Positions 1 through 10,958 of a stretch of DNA of 64,000 nucleotides are shown piece by piece (position 1 is the stretch's first letter; every line of letters starts with the position of its first letter). The stretch covers positions 992,001 to 1,056,000 of the forward strand of contig JALRME010000008.1 in the NCBI GenBank assembly GCA_026120035.1. Reading direction: 5' to 3'. This DNA comes from Coleophoma eucalyptorum. Its lineage: Eukaryota > Ascomycota > Leotiomycetes > Helotiales > Dermateaceae. The position numbers were made by a program, and so were the translations under genes. Below the pieces are notes generated by a model. The model did no database searches. It saw nothing but the letters and a program-made list of their open reading frames with translations, and was not told where the DNA came from.

Positions 1-1
1 T

Positions 2-406
2 ACCGGCGCATTTCAGAGCTGGATTCTCGTATGCATCATCTACTACTACTTCCGCAAGGCTACCATCGCGCAAGGGATTAGCGATCTCCCATACCGCTCG
101 CGCTTCCAGCCCTATGCTAGCTACATCAGTGGCGCCATATGTGCTTTCCTGCTGTTGTTCAATGGTTTTGCTATATTCGTTAAGGGCGAGTGGAACGTCT
201 CTACCTTCCTAACTTCGTATATCGGGATTCCGATTGTCCTACTGTTCTACTTTGGCCACAAGTTTACTGTCGGCAAAAACGATCCTTGGATTATCCCCTC
301 TAAGGATGTTGATCTGTATACAGGATTGGATGAGATCCTCGCCAATGAAACCCCTGCTGCACCGCCCGAGAAGTGGTACATGATGTGGAAGGCAGTCTAT
401 CAATAG
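2..406 (+). CDS. Amino-acid permease, C-terminal part (5' end outside window)
   Basis: The reading frame is open from base 2 to the TAG at 404-406, giving the last 134 residues of a YAT/APC-family plasma-membrane amino-acid permease. Visible are the loop with the basic 'YYYFRKA' segment, the 'DLPYRSRFQPY' stretch typical of fungal Gap1-like permeases just before the penultimate membrane span, two hydrophobic spans (about window bases 120-180 and 200-255), and a hydrophilic cytosolic tail ending in 'EKWYMMWKAVYQ', like the usual tail of this family. The role would be proton-coupled amino-acid uptake. Substrate cannot be told from the tail. Start, promoter and earlier introns lie upstream of the window. 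Family call is firm; specificity unknown. Confidence 0.85.
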   Translation, partial: TGAFQSWILVCIIYYYFRKATIAQGISDLPYRSRFQPYASYISGAICAFLLLFNGFAIFVKGEWNVSTFLTSYIGIPIVLLFYFGHKFTVGKNDPWIIPSKDVDLYTGLDEILANETPAAPPEKWYMMWKAVYQ

Positions 407-1425
407 AGAGATATTGATTTCCGGTTCTTGTACAAAGACTTTCATTGCTGTAAAGGGGTCCCAGTTTGTTCCTAAGTCTTCAAATATATGTAGTAAGAAT
501 GTGACAATTTTACATCAGGTTTTATAGTTCAGTAAGGTTTTTCCGTCGGCTTCTGAAACATAAACTCTACCAGCGAGATGTCTCTTGCTCCCTAAGGCCT
601 CCACTACAGTAGTCATCTGCATCGGCCAGCGGTTATGCCATTTGTCGCCTTGGCCCAATAATCCCGAAGCAGGGTAGAGTGAGGGGATTCAGGGTGCGAA
701 GACAATAAAATGTATAACATGCACCAAGATTCAGAAAATTTATTAGTATTTCATTGGATTGCTTGCTATTGAAACAAATATACTACCATTATCTTAACGA
801 CTCGGGTGATGGGGTTTACAATTAATTCTAGGAACTACTAGTGGTACGTTGCGCTCTGATAATGTAAAGTGGTTTGGTAGTATCGTCCTGATCGATCATC
901 AGGCTAAGAACTCGCCTCCCTCATCCTCCTCTCGATCACTAAGACTTGGCTGTGCTGGCAAATGTCGCCTTGGTTTTGATGGATTTCACTCAGCACGTCC
1001 GTATAAGTCGGTCGCTTCTTGTAGTGGGTGACCCAGGAACCGAGCCTGAAGTCAGAAGTTCAATCATCATGTGAGGATGTCATACAGACTATAGCCTATC
1101 AGTATCATGTTATAAATTAGACTGACCTCGTTTGCTGACATTTCTGGCTTACATGTGAGCAAAACGCTTAGTAAATGTTGCACATGTCTATGTTCGATCG
1201 AGATGTTGTGATACTCAAAACAGATACCCCTCAAATCACACGTAATAGCCTAGGGTGTGATTAAAGCACATGATTACACTCCCAATTGGTTCGATATATA
1301 GCATGAAGAGTCCCGTTGTACTAAGTATTAAAATACTCGTCCAATCCTCTTTCAAGCCTAGTACTTCAACTCTACAATCTACCCACTGAGTTATTTTCCC
1401 AGCTTCAATCTCGTATCAAGTCATC
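407..1425. other. Intergenic, no gene seen
   Basis: AT-rich DNA between the permease and the next small gene. The only ORF (about 849-1031) shows no family resemblance and no splice partner. A TATA-like tract and pyrimidine-rich stretch at about 1290-1420 may be the promoter of the small gene starting at 1426. Confidence 0.5.
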
Positions 1426-1854
1426 ATGGCCGGCCGAATCGAGTTCATGGTATGGCCCGAAGATGGTATTAGAGACCACATTCATGACGTCGTACCCGCG
1501 TCCAACCTTATCCATCAAGCTGCTTTTGGCCCATCGGACTGGTACAAGGTAGTCGTTTATCATAGCTGGCACACCGAAGGTAGCTCGTCAGTAACCCTCC
1601 TTCTTCCTTCACTATAACAGTCATTGCTTAGCATTGTCGCTGGCTAATTCTTGACGCATTTCCGCTTTAGTGACCCCAATGAGCATTATACTGTAGCTGT
1701 TCATGCCCGCCCCAGTGCTGGGGCGGCTCATGTGCAGCAGCCGGCGGGCAGACGGTATCATGTTTACAGAGATGGCTCAACTGCTGGTATTGCAGATCCA
1801 GTGCAAGGTGGTGGAGACAGACGGTTCCACAATACCAATGAAAATAATAATTAG
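1426..1854 (+). CDS. Small unidentified protein, two exons (114 aa)
   Basis: I do not recognise this protein. The ATG at 1426 sits in a good fungal context (tcatcATGGCC) after a pyrimidine-rich leader. Exon 1 (1426-1586) joins exon 2 (1671-1854) through a proposed 84-nt intron with donor GTCAGT, a CTAAT branch site about 25 nt before the acceptor, and acceptor TTTAG. GTCAGT is a minor donor, but it also fits two other genes in this window. The product has no signal peptide or membrane span and ends in a Gly/Asn-rich tail ('TNENNN'). Reading through the intron instead gives a 63-residue ORF. It could also be a non-functional fragment. Confidence 0.4.
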
Positions 1855-2178
1855 GTTGACGAGGATGCGTATTGTAATTCCGCCGCCCTTTATTTTGTTG
1901 TCACTATCGAATGGCTAGTTAAATGAAAAAGATTCAAGACTACATAAGAAGTAATTGGTTATTCTATAGTAAATGATAATGGAATATGACGAAGCATTGT
2001 CGGTTAAGAATTTTCATGCTTGTACCTGCTGACTCGTCGTCTAACTCTTCATATAGCTGATCGCTTTGGGCAGATTTCAACGGACGAAACATCATAAACA
2101 GTATACGCATATAATAGATAAGGATGAAAATTTAGTCGCTAGCACTACTTAATGATTCCCTTGCAGTCATAATTACAT
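1855..2178. other. Intergenic, convergent 3' ends
   Basis: AT-rich spacer between the 3' end of the small + strand gene and the 3' end of the - strand dioxygenase. It presumably holds both polyadenylation regions. Nothing else recognised. Confidence 0.4.
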
Positions 2179-3206
2179 CTAGATTAACTCATTCTGGTCA
2201 TAAACTGTTGAAACTGAATCTTCTCTCCGAATGTGTGTCATGGGACTACTCATGTTCACCCATCCAAGGAACGGCTTGCTGATATCGTATCCCATGATTT
2301 TTAGAATTCTATCAGGATAGTCCTTGATAACCTCTGGATCATTTGCAAGGTACTGATTTTCCTCCTGTCTCAAGGTAGATTTGCAAAAGAATGTGCCGAA
2401 GAGGACACGTTCTGAGTCCTTACTAGTGTTGGCCGATGCTCCGTGATAGCAACCAGACAGCATTAAAAACGCATCGCCTGGTTCCAGCACTGCATAAGCA
2501 GGTTTGTGGTCTTTTGGGGGAGGCAAAGAGTAGTCCCACAAGTGACTGCCTGGGATAAACCGAGTTGCACCATTTTCAACCGTGCTTGCTTTTCCGGCGA
2601 TAAACAGCCCCACACCATAATCGCGACCGACGTAGTGCTTCTCTGCTCTTGGTAAGTGAGCATGATGGATTCTATCATCTCGATGCAAAGCTTGCTCCTC
2701 TGATCCTGGCAGTAGCGAGTAGACCGTTGTATTGCACACCTGTGGTGGGCTCGTGAAGGTCACTTGATCATATTGGGTAAAAGACGTGTGCGATGAAGAG
2801 AGCAGTGCATCGCACACAGCATTCCACATCCTATGTCCAACGACTTCTTCGGCGAACGTCCTGGATTTCCCACAGCAACCATAGACTCTTCTTGACTGAG
2901 CCGAGAAGAAGGATCCTATAGTTCAAGTTAGCCCCAGGTAAATTCTAAGGCCATAGGAGAAGTGACATGACATGCCACCTACTTACCAGACCACTCGCCC
3001 TTCTCTGCTTCTAACAGTGGGGTGAAGTCCTTTGCAAGCGCCGCTACAATATCTGCGCTAACAAAGTCTTTCATGATACATCCACCAACTCGACACAATG
3101 CAGAGAGGATATCGTCTAGTGATGCTGTCCCAGGCAGTATTTCTACCTCTGGTGTTGGCCGTGAATCGCTTTCGAGACGCGCAGGAGAAGTTGCGGATGG
3201 AGCCAT
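2179..3206 (-). CDS. PhyH-family Fe(II)/2-oxoglutarate dioxygenase (318 aa)
   Basis: Two exons, 3206-2987 and 2915-2179, with a 71-nt intron (GTAAGT donor, CTATAG acceptor). Phase is kept and the join restores a continuous N-terminal helix region. The core has the double-stranded beta-helix signature of phytanoyl-CoA dioxygenase-like enzymes: iron ligands H151 and D153 in 'HRDD', distal His H231 in 'CYHGAS', and R243 in 'SERVLFG' as the likely 2-oxoglutarate anchor. These enzymes hydroxylate or rearrange small molecules using O2 and 2-oxoglutarate, and fungal relatives often serve secondary metabolism. The substrate is unknown and there is no obvious partner gene next door. I chose the ATG at 3206 ('MAPSATSP') over an in-frame ATG at 3326 because homologous sequence seems to begin there. 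Length is normal for the family. Confidence 0.85.
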
Positions 3207-3864
3207 GTTGGCTACAAATGGCGATGATAAGCTTATCTCTAATGTGTATACGCTGGGCGACTCTGAAGCTTCTATATAACGGAGAAATCTCCCGGTGGCG
3301 GTTCTAAGATTCAGTCTTGCGTACAAATACTGTTAGCTGGGACAGTCACGTTTGATTTCTTACAGAACTCAATTCAAAAACCCACGCGGCTCCGAGTTTG
3401 AATTTACTGCGATCCAAAATCATAGATACGCTTCGTATTTCCGCTTATCAGCCGGCTTGTAGTAGAAGTACGGAATTGATTTGCGCGATTATGATAGGCC
3501 ATGTATCCTTGAATTTGCAGATCGATAAGCGCAGGAACAGTTTCCCTCCACTGGGAGAAATTAGAGTTCGTATTGCTTGATCATTTCCGTGACAACGGAG
3601 CCCGTAAAATGTCTGTGGAGGAATGCAGCTGGATATAGCAAGCATTGGATATCAGAGTGTGATTTACAGATCGCTTCTTGTGTCTTGAGCAATAACTCTC
3701 TATAGAGTTCTGTACTGGCTATTCTTGAATTACTGCCAACTACAAAAGCTTTCGCAATTACCTCCTCCAATTATTTTCTGGTTTCAGGGCAGGTTGGTTT
3801 AAAACATCTAGAAACTTTTAATTTACTTGATTCAAGATGTATCAGTTTGCCCAAGTGCTTATCT
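3207..3864. other. Intergenic, promoter side of the dioxygenase
   Basis: Upstream region of the - strand dioxygenase. Short ORFs on both strands overlap each other and lack splice or family support. No RNA gene or promoter motif could be identified with confidence. Confidence 0.4.
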
Positions 3865-4113
3865 CGTTGCATGAATGAATAAACAAGTTAGGTAGAAGTA
3901 AGAAAAGACGAAATGGTTTAGTGGGCCAAAAGGAAAAGCATGGCGTAACAATGTATCAAGAAGAAAGAATAGCCAACAACTCTTGCCTCAGCCTCTGCCA
4001 TCCCCGGGCCTTTTACTCGCCCAGGTTATGAGAGTATGCATTCAGCTGAAAAGCCGCGCGCACTAGCGATGGGACGCCTTCAATTCAGCCCGCACAGCCA
4101 GGATGCCATGGAT
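3865..4113. repeat. Dispersed repeat, copy A (diverged)
   Basis: This stretch resembles 6415-6707 along its whole length with many substitutions and small gaps. Shared blocks include 'aacaagt.aggcag/gtag', 'aaggaaaa.gc...gtaaca', 'cattcagc.gaaaagcc', 'gggacgccttc.aat' and 'acagcca.gatgccatgga'. Many differences are C/T or G/A. Both copies sit in non-coding DNA upstream of a multi-pass membrane protein gene. No terminal repeats or transposase motif is visible, so the class is unknown. It may be a mobile-element fragment or a relic of a duplicated segment. Confidence 0.6.
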
Positions 4114-4248
4114 TCTTGGCTCTAGAGGGTTGATCGCGAAACTTCAGGCCCCAGGCATAGGCCCATGAAAGTAATGTATATTGGCTGATTACAGACACTT
4201 CACAGCCATGATTTCTTTTTCGACGTCGAAGTGATATAGTATCACAAG

Positions 4249-5310
4249 ATGTCGCATCTACCATCTTCTCTTCAAGTTGTCGCCCTTTACGTTTTAAACC
4301 TTCCAGTCGCATCCGCCGCCAGTAGCTCAGCGGCATCAACAGTGGATACGGCGGGCTTCTGGCTCAGCTTCACCTTACTCGTCATAACATCCCTCGTTGA
4401 AGCCGCGCTCTCAATTCTTTGGACGCGCATCCGTATAACATCTGACGGAATTCATCCATGCGAGCTTTCCAGTCGTGTGTGCGGGCGCGAAATTTCACTC
4501 GCACCCATCGATAAGAATTCTGCTGCTCAAATCGCGAAGGACGGTCTACCAATTGGCTTGTACAGTGGCACACACTCATCGGCTTCATTCAGCAATGGAT
4601 TTTCGACCCAGAGATATGAAAGCGCAAGCGGATGTTCCACATGTGGTGGCTTTGAGAGAAGGCATAATAATATGGTAGGCGGGGCCAGCGAAGCCGTGAT
4701 CGATAAGTTCGGGTGCATCGTCCTAGTACCTATGCTCATAATCCGGAGGTTTAATCCAACGACGAGTTTGACAGCGCCGACTGGTCTGGTCGATAATGTT
4801 CGCGCCTTCTTCTCTCCTGGAAAATACTCTATCGGCCACCTATTCGAAAACGCGATCCACTTGATCGTCGGACTTGCAGATGTATCACTCGGTGTCGGTG
4901 GCTTGGTATTGAAACCCGGGAGTCCAAAAGCGCTATACGATACGCTTCAGGACTCTCGTGCACCTATAACTTTCGAGAACTACTCGACCCTCTTTCTATT
5001 ATACTGGATTCTCGGAGCCCTCCTAGCACTGTGCATGATTCCCATGCGATCTAGCCGGAGGAGCATACAAATGATCGGATGGCCTGCAACTATTGCCTTC
5101 CTCGTCGCATCATTAGCATCGGTAGTGCTGTTTGCGGTGGGATGCTGGAAGATCAATGTAGCGCGCAGGGAGCATAGGCCATGGACCCCGATGTTGAGTT
5201 ATTGGATCGGTGGGGCCAGCGCGATCAGTTTTCCATTGTGCGGGTTGGAAGTATTTCACACATTTGGCGTTGTTGGGCTGGTTTTTATGATAATGCACAC
5301 ATTCCAATAG
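4249..5310 (+). CDS. Unidentified multi-pass membrane protein (353 aa)
   Basis: Single uninterrupted exon from the ATG at 4249. I do not recognise the family. A hydrophobic, Ala/Ser-rich N-terminus (residues about 8-32) could be a signal anchor. It is followed by a strong span at about 36-60, a long hydrophilic region (about 65-155) containing a 'CSTCGG' Cys cluster, and then hydrophobic segments at about 155-165, 200-220, 245-265, 278-302 and 318-348. The pattern suggests a plasma- or endomembrane protein with at least five spans. It starts 136 nt after repeat copy A. Overlapping antisense ORFs are treated as shadows. An alternative spliced model cannot be excluded. Confidence 0.55.
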   Translation: MSHLPSSLQVVALYVLNLPVASAASSSAASTVDTAGFWLSFTLLVITSLVEAALSILWTRIRITSDGIHPCELSSRVCGREISLAPIDKNSAAQIAKDGLPIGLYSGTHSSASFSNGFSTQRYESASGCSTCGGFERRHNNMVGGASEAVIDKFGCIVLVPMLIIRRFNPTTSLTAPTGLVDNVRAFFSPGKYSIGHLFENAIHLIVGLADVSLGVGGLVLKPGSPKALYDTLQDSRAPITFENYSTLFLLYWILGALLALCMIPMRSSRRSIQMIGWPATIAFLVASLASVVLFAVGCWKINVARREHRPWTPMLSYWIGGASAISFPLCGLEVFHTFGVVGLVFMIMHTFQ

Positions 5311-6414
5311 AACCAGTCCTGAATGAATGATTCCATTCAGTTTCTGTGTCGCACTGATGTGTAAACGCAATCTATTAAATTTTAAGATATTAAATTTGCA
5401 ACATACCTAGGAATCTAGTTTCTTTGAGCGCTACATAGCATACGGAAACAAATTTATTGTATGATTCCTTTTACGAGGGGAATTTGACAGGTATATGAAG
5501 GAGCGACTACTGATGAAACGAATAAGAATAAAGATAATAGAAAGCAATTACGGTCTATTTTGTTTTGGTCTATAGTATCTTATTGCAGCAATGTTACTAC
5601 CTTGAGATATAATATAAGTTTTAGCACCGTGTTGTAAGGCTACGGTCTCGATATAATCGAACACCTATCTACCTGAGTAGCGGGTAACCTTAAGTTCAAT
5701 AGTAATTAAGTTCCTGGATCTACACGAGTACTGAGAGTTAAAACCTAGTACAAAATATTCTTCCAGATAGAAGCTTATCTCCTTTCCGGATAATTGTGCC
5801 TTCGGATAGTAATTGAACATTCAACAGTAGTATCACTTTCCACCCCATGAATCTCCACTTGGCCACCATTCATAACATTGTGTTCTCTGGGTGAGCTGAT
5901 CCCCAAAAAAGAATGGGACTCCTGGCACACGCTTATCGTTATTGATGAAGTATCACGAGTGGTAAGTCTATTGGCCGTGAAGATTTAGCACAGGCTCAAA
6001 GACTGAATTCAGCCTGAAAGCTCAAAATTGTGGTCTTCAAAATTATATATGACAGAATTCTGAGTAGCTTGAGGAGGAAGAATGATTGACATCAAGTGAG
6101 AATAAGTGACAAAAATAAGGCTGTTCAGGGGAAGTTTGAAAGCTCAGAGTACCAGGATAAGAAGGGTATCTATGTGAGATACACATATTTGGCATCTATA
6201 ATTTAACGACTTTCTGTTTTATTACAAGAACGCTAGGAACTACCTGAGAGAGTCTACTTAATGGATTTTCTTCGTATTATTAAAGAAATCCTTGCCCAAA
6301 CCGGTTATTAATGCTCCCCTCGTTCTTGAGACGGTCGTTCGTCCCTGTCGACTCTTATCCGAATTATCCAGTAGTTTAAGGATTAGCTGGATCATCGATC
6401 TAATCATGTGGCTA
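5311..6414. other. Intergenic, AT-rich, no gene seen
   Basis: About 1.1 kb of AT-rich DNA with frequent stops in all frames and no coding segment, RNA gene or clear repeat recognised, apart from a short repeated 'attaaattt' motif near 5373-5397. Confidence 0.5.
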
Positions 6415-6707
6415 TTTTATTAAATAAATGAATAATAACAAGTCAGGCAGAACACCAAAAGTGATAAAATAAAACAGCAGGCTGAAGGAAAAAGCGCACG
6501 TAACAAAGCAAATTATGAAAAAGCAATGGAGATACACAGGTATCCTAACTGCATACCCCTTGCCTGAAATTGCATTATCCCCGCAAGATTTTTCCTGATT
6601 CAGAATGTAAGAAAATACATTCAGCCGAAAAGCCACACCCCACCACCCATGATGAGACGGGACGCCTTCCAATCAGCTAGAACAGCCAAGATGCCATGGA
6701 AAGCCAT
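6415..6707. repeat. Dispersed repeat, copy B (diverged)
   Basis: Partner of the repeat at 3865-4113 in the same orientation, about 2.55 kb away. The best-conserved block is 6615-6702 against about 4035-4113 (shared 'cattcagc.gaaaagcc', 'gggacgccttc', 'gatgccatgga'). Read on the minus strand this copy has an 86-codon open frame that is broken in copy A, so it may descend from the end of a coding sequence. Confidence 0.6.
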
Positions 6708-7403
6708 GTTTCTTCATTAATCACTCGTTGCGCTTGGGTTTACTGATTTTCTGAACACCTTCTTTGAAATGGCGTGTTCAGGTGTAACGAGGCTACAAGG
6801 CAACAATATTTGAAGCATTGAAGGGCTACAGGCTATCAAAAACAAACGTTGGAAACCCCTTGCGGGTAACGCTATTATCCAGGCAGCAACCTGCAATTGC
6901 AGTTTCTATTGTCAACTTCTAGCTCGGGACATGAAAGGTAGACCTGTCTATTTAATGCATTTGGGGTAAGAGACGCAAGTAATATACGATTGAATACCAA
7001 AGGGGCTGCGTTCCCTGTTCGAACTGTAGCCAAGGGTGGAAACGGGATGAACAAAGTACTGTATTGTCTCTGCATATGCCAAGTCTTAATATATATACAG
7101 AAGCCATCGAAGGGTCAGGCGCCGATACATCGTGCTTCTACAGCCTTGTTCCCACAATTTCGAAGCTTTCTCAGTCCCCAAGCCATCTTAGTGGAATGCA
7201 TTTATGTTGCCAGGATAGAGGGTGGCTAAGCTTAAGATTCAAAACAGCCTTAATACTACAGCGGCGTGCTCAAAAACTGTCAGGTACGAAATGTTGCTGC
7301 CTACGTAAATTCAGATTATATCAACTACGGATTATTGTTCGTTGCTCCCGACGTTCCACAACCAAGTTTACTGTACCCGAAAATGGATCATAAATCTGTA
7401 TCT
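6708..7403. other. Intergenic / promoter of the next gene
   Basis: Region between repeat copy B and the membrane-protein gene at 7404. Overlapping ORFs in two frames (6990-7393) show no family resemblance. Only the segment from 7404 on is accepted as coding, because it carries a recognisable conserved motif and a splice donor. Confidence 0.4.
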
Positions 7404-8792
7404 ATGGCTACCACAAGCCAGATTTTAATTTGTAATGATATAGATTTACATAAAGACGATCCCGATATTGCTGGTAGGCCACCACTTCTATGCACTAAGC
7501 TTAAGGTCACTTTCTCAGCTCGGCTCCCCATACTTACTATGATACTCAGGACCTGGGGTAATTTTCCCTGAACGTGAAAGCTGCTATTTCTGACAGAGCA
7601 GGTTCTTGCGGCCTTTATGCTCTCCTCGATTTTGACATTTCTGCTTTCGGCCTTTACACTTGCGCTTCAACATTATGAGCACCTCGATCAAGATAATTGG
7701 GTTACCAATCACCTTAAGTACTATTCGCCGCACGCAAAGAATCCACTAGGTTTCTGGATAGAGCACCTAGAGCTTTTTGTTCTCTCATTAAGTGACCAGC
7801 AGTTAATTACGGGCTTGCTACTACTCGTTTGCGCCTATGGCAAATACTGGAACTTCTCCTTGCACTGCGGGGGCAACAATATGTGGCATGCTGTCGATAT
7901 AGTATGCTTTTCAAGCTTAACACATGCAGCCACTCTTCTCACTCTTCGATCTTACTTCAGACGCCATCGCATTCTTGCGGCAATCCGTGTTGCTTTTATG
8001 TACATTATCTACATCCTCTTGCTAGTGGCCCTCGTGAATATTTTGAAACCCGACGTCAAAGTCAATGATCGCCCAAGGCTATCAAGTCCTATGGCCAAAT
8101 TTTGGCACGGGGCAAGTTACATTGACATTATTGGAATTCTGGTGTTGTACCTCATTACCTACCTACCCATTTTCCTATCTAAGGATGCGATGAAAGTCAG
8201 AATCTGTCTCGCCATGAACGCGAAGGAGCTACCAGCCGCCCTAGCAGCATGGGAGCCCTACCAGCGCCGGAAAGACATGTGGTTTGACGAATACACCCGC
8301 GCCAGCTGGCTCAACCCATACAAAGTCATCCGTTCTCGTCTGACCAAATTCGCAGTGAACTTCAGCCAATGCTATGTCAATGCAGGTCCCTGGAAGGGTC
8401 GGTGCCTATGGGTGTTCTCTGAGATTGTGTTCCCATTCTGGTGTACGCCTGTGTTATTGCTTATTCTGTGGCTTTTTGGTCTCGGCTTTATGAGCCTAAA
8501 AATAGTGAAGAACAATCTCACTACGAACTGGTCGTTCGGCCAGTTGCTTCCTATATTTCTTGTGTTACTGCCTTTTCATACCCTAATTGGCTCGATTGCC
8601 GGTGAGTATCTCCTAGAATTTTACTGGGATCAACTACTGAGCATCTCAGATGCAAAACAGCAGCGAATTACGGATCAAGAACAAGATCAAGGGGCGAAGA
8701 TCATGGACCTTGTTCTTCCAATTAGCACATCATCTACACATCCTCTATCTGATGACCTACCGGCAGAATATTTTATTCCTTCTAACGCTTGA
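7404..8792 (+). CDS. Expanded fungal family multi-pass membrane protein (421 aa)
   Basis: Two exons, 7404-7473 and 7597-8792, joined across a 123-nt intron (GTAGGC donor, GACAG acceptor, phase kept). The short first exon encodes the 'DDPDIAG'-like motif. The second has the 'LELFVLSLSDQQLITG' and 'CFSSLTHAATLLTLRSYFR' stretches that I know from a large, uncharacterised family of Pezizomycotina membrane proteins. Hydrophobic spans lie at about residues 28-46, 75-92, 105-122, 132-150, 185-203, 295-320 and 335-360. Function is unknown and no catalytic motif is visible. The join gives the expected N-terminal arrangement for the family, which supports the intron. Length is normal. Confidence 0.7.
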
Positions 8793-10346
8793 AACGTTCA
8801 ACTTGTTCGCTGCGCAAGGATGGGATTAGATGTTGAAGGGACTTCTGTAGTTTGTGTGGTAAGTAAGTCGACTTCTTGAATGAAATCCAGTTATTCAAGT
8901 TAGATATCCCCGATCTATAACGTATTTAATAAGCGAGACAAACATCGTTGGAATCCAGTTGAATACTGTTAGCATGATAAGGGTTAAAGTTATCTCTTCA
9001 CGTAAAATATACCCCTCAATGCAATCGCCAAGAACATGGTATATGGCTGCATTGAAGAACTCAGAGAATACCAAAATATCTGCTGTGCCGTTATGCATGA
9101 GTCATTTGAAGGAAGAAAAGACTGACTGAATCTTCTGGAAAGAATTGGCTACACTGGTTCTGCTGTTCATCGAAACAACCAGTTACAGCATCGTATAAAC
9201 CGTATGTGTCTCACTCATTGTCTATCCTGGTCGTGTTGAAATTAAAACTTTGTTTTATGGAAAGTCGGTGCCTAAAGACCAAATATTCGCATGTACAGAT
9301 CTATGTCGTTTTGAACTACGTCAGCCAAGTTTATACGGTGTGTCGATCACCCTCTTGATTCTGAATGGTACCATGGCGCTGGATGATGGAGAGTGGTACT
9401 AGCTTTTATGGAATTTAAAGTTAGTTTTGAGAATCTATAGTAAATTTGTAGTATTTACACCCGTAGATTATACATGAGCTTACGGATATCAGTACCAAAG
9501 TGTAAATTACGTTGCGAACAGATAATGGGACTAACAAAGCTCTTTCGCAGCAATTTTGCATTCAATGATACTAAACAGACATCTAACAGTTTTCTGAAGT
9601 CGTTAACTTCTTTTTGTGGCGTGAGCTTTGTTCGACTTGGCCCCCATTAAGCACACCGACGTGTCGACAGCGGGATACACAGCCCCTCCGATCTGAGAAG
9701 TAAAACTACGTAATATAAACAGACATGCTTACTTTCAGAAGAGGAAATACCAAGAATGCGGCAAACCATAGATCAGGGAGCATCTTAAATTAAGTTTGCA
9801 TCAAGGTTGGGGTAATGCAGAAGATGGAAATAATTGAGTGATAATGAGGTGTTGGTATTATTTTGGAACTAGGACTAAGGCAGTCTGCATTTATTCTGTC
9901 CGCACAATCCTTAATCATAATTTCCAATTTTAAGCACTATATCTTCCATTGTGGCTTTGGTTGCGTTTTTAGGATTGGACAGAACAATTATTTATAAATG
10001 GAGTGGCTTAATGTTGTCCCGCCACCTAGCCGTAACAGGCTATCCGCCAAATCTTGTCTTAGATCTGAACCACTGCCAACGTTCTGCCACTTTGGCTCAA
10101 GTACATCTTATCATTATGCTACCCCTAAACTTGTCAAGACTGGCAAGGCCTTATTGCCTGTTTACCTTGTCTGTAACTTTATTTAAGGTTGAGGCAGGGT
10201 TGTACTAACCAGTGTTGTAGTATCATGGCTAAACCAATCAGTGATTTGGATATAGTATTGCCCCGTCTCGACATGCTAATTATGCATCATCTTTAGCCAT
10301 AGATGTATTTGTTTCATATATGGCGTCTATAAGTCTCCATTGTTCC
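8793..10346. other. Intergenic, no gene seen
   Basis: AT-rich, stop-dense DNA. A 67-codon - strand ORF at 8895-9098 is hydrophobic but has no recognisable motif, start context or splice partner and is not called. Confidence 0.45.
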
Positions 10347-10433
10347 TATACCTCTACGGGTGCCAAGTTCTAATCGGGCCACTCTGCATATGGGAGCATA
10401 CCTTTACAGGTACCAAGACCTAATCATAACACT
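10347..10433. repeat. Degenerate 37-nt direct repeat pair (period 50)
   Basis: 10347-10383 and 10397-10433 match at 27 of 37 positions. Seven of the ten differences are transitions. This is non-coding and may be the trace of an old local duplication that later diverged. Confidence 0.4.
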
Positions 10434-10958
10434 ATTTATGTAGGGTCAATCACTAGGCAGGAAGGCTAGTCAAGTCAGAGATTAAATAAAGAGGGGATCA
10501 GGATCTTGGCAAGATCTGGGTGTTTGGTTGGAGCTCTGGTACATAGTCTTGTGCTACTACATACATATGCCAATCCTTGACCAAGTGGGAAAAAGCAGGC
10601 TCTGGTCATCTGGAAGCTCAAGAGCCCTACCATAACTCTTCATCACTAAAAGTGCAGCCTAAACTTTCAGCTCTTATATTGACTCTCCTGGTTGGCTACT
10701 AGATACCAAAGGCATAAACAATGACTAGGGTCATGGGATTCTATTACTAAATAATAATGAACTTGCCGATTCCTACCATGGTCGTTAAATTTAGGAAATA
10801 TCTCGAATCGAGTAACTCTTCCATCTGGAGGCAGTATTTGAGAAGGTATAAATGCAGCCAACTTTTCCCCCTTCTTTCATAATAATACAGTTAATTCTAC
10901 TACTACAGTCAGACCACAACAGTCAAGTCCAGTTGTAATCTTACAGACTCAATTCAAC
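10434..10958. other. Intergenic / promoter of the secreted mini-protein
   Basis: No gene recognised. The last 80 bases before the ATG at 10959 form a pyrimidine- and CA-rich leader ('ctactactacagtcagaccacaac'-like, interrupted here), typical of a highly expressed fungal secreted-protein gene. Confidence 0.4.

Noticed and set aside
4085..4339. Minus-strand ORF across repeat copy A and the start of the 4249 gene
   Set aside because: Antisense to the called gene, no motif, and its other half is repeat DNA with no intact counterpart in copy B.
6990..7393. Overlapping ORFs upstream of the 7404 gene as a longer N-terminus
   Set aside because: No family resemblance; homology-like text starts only at the 'DDPDIAG' motif, and an ATG with a usable donor lies at 7404-7473.
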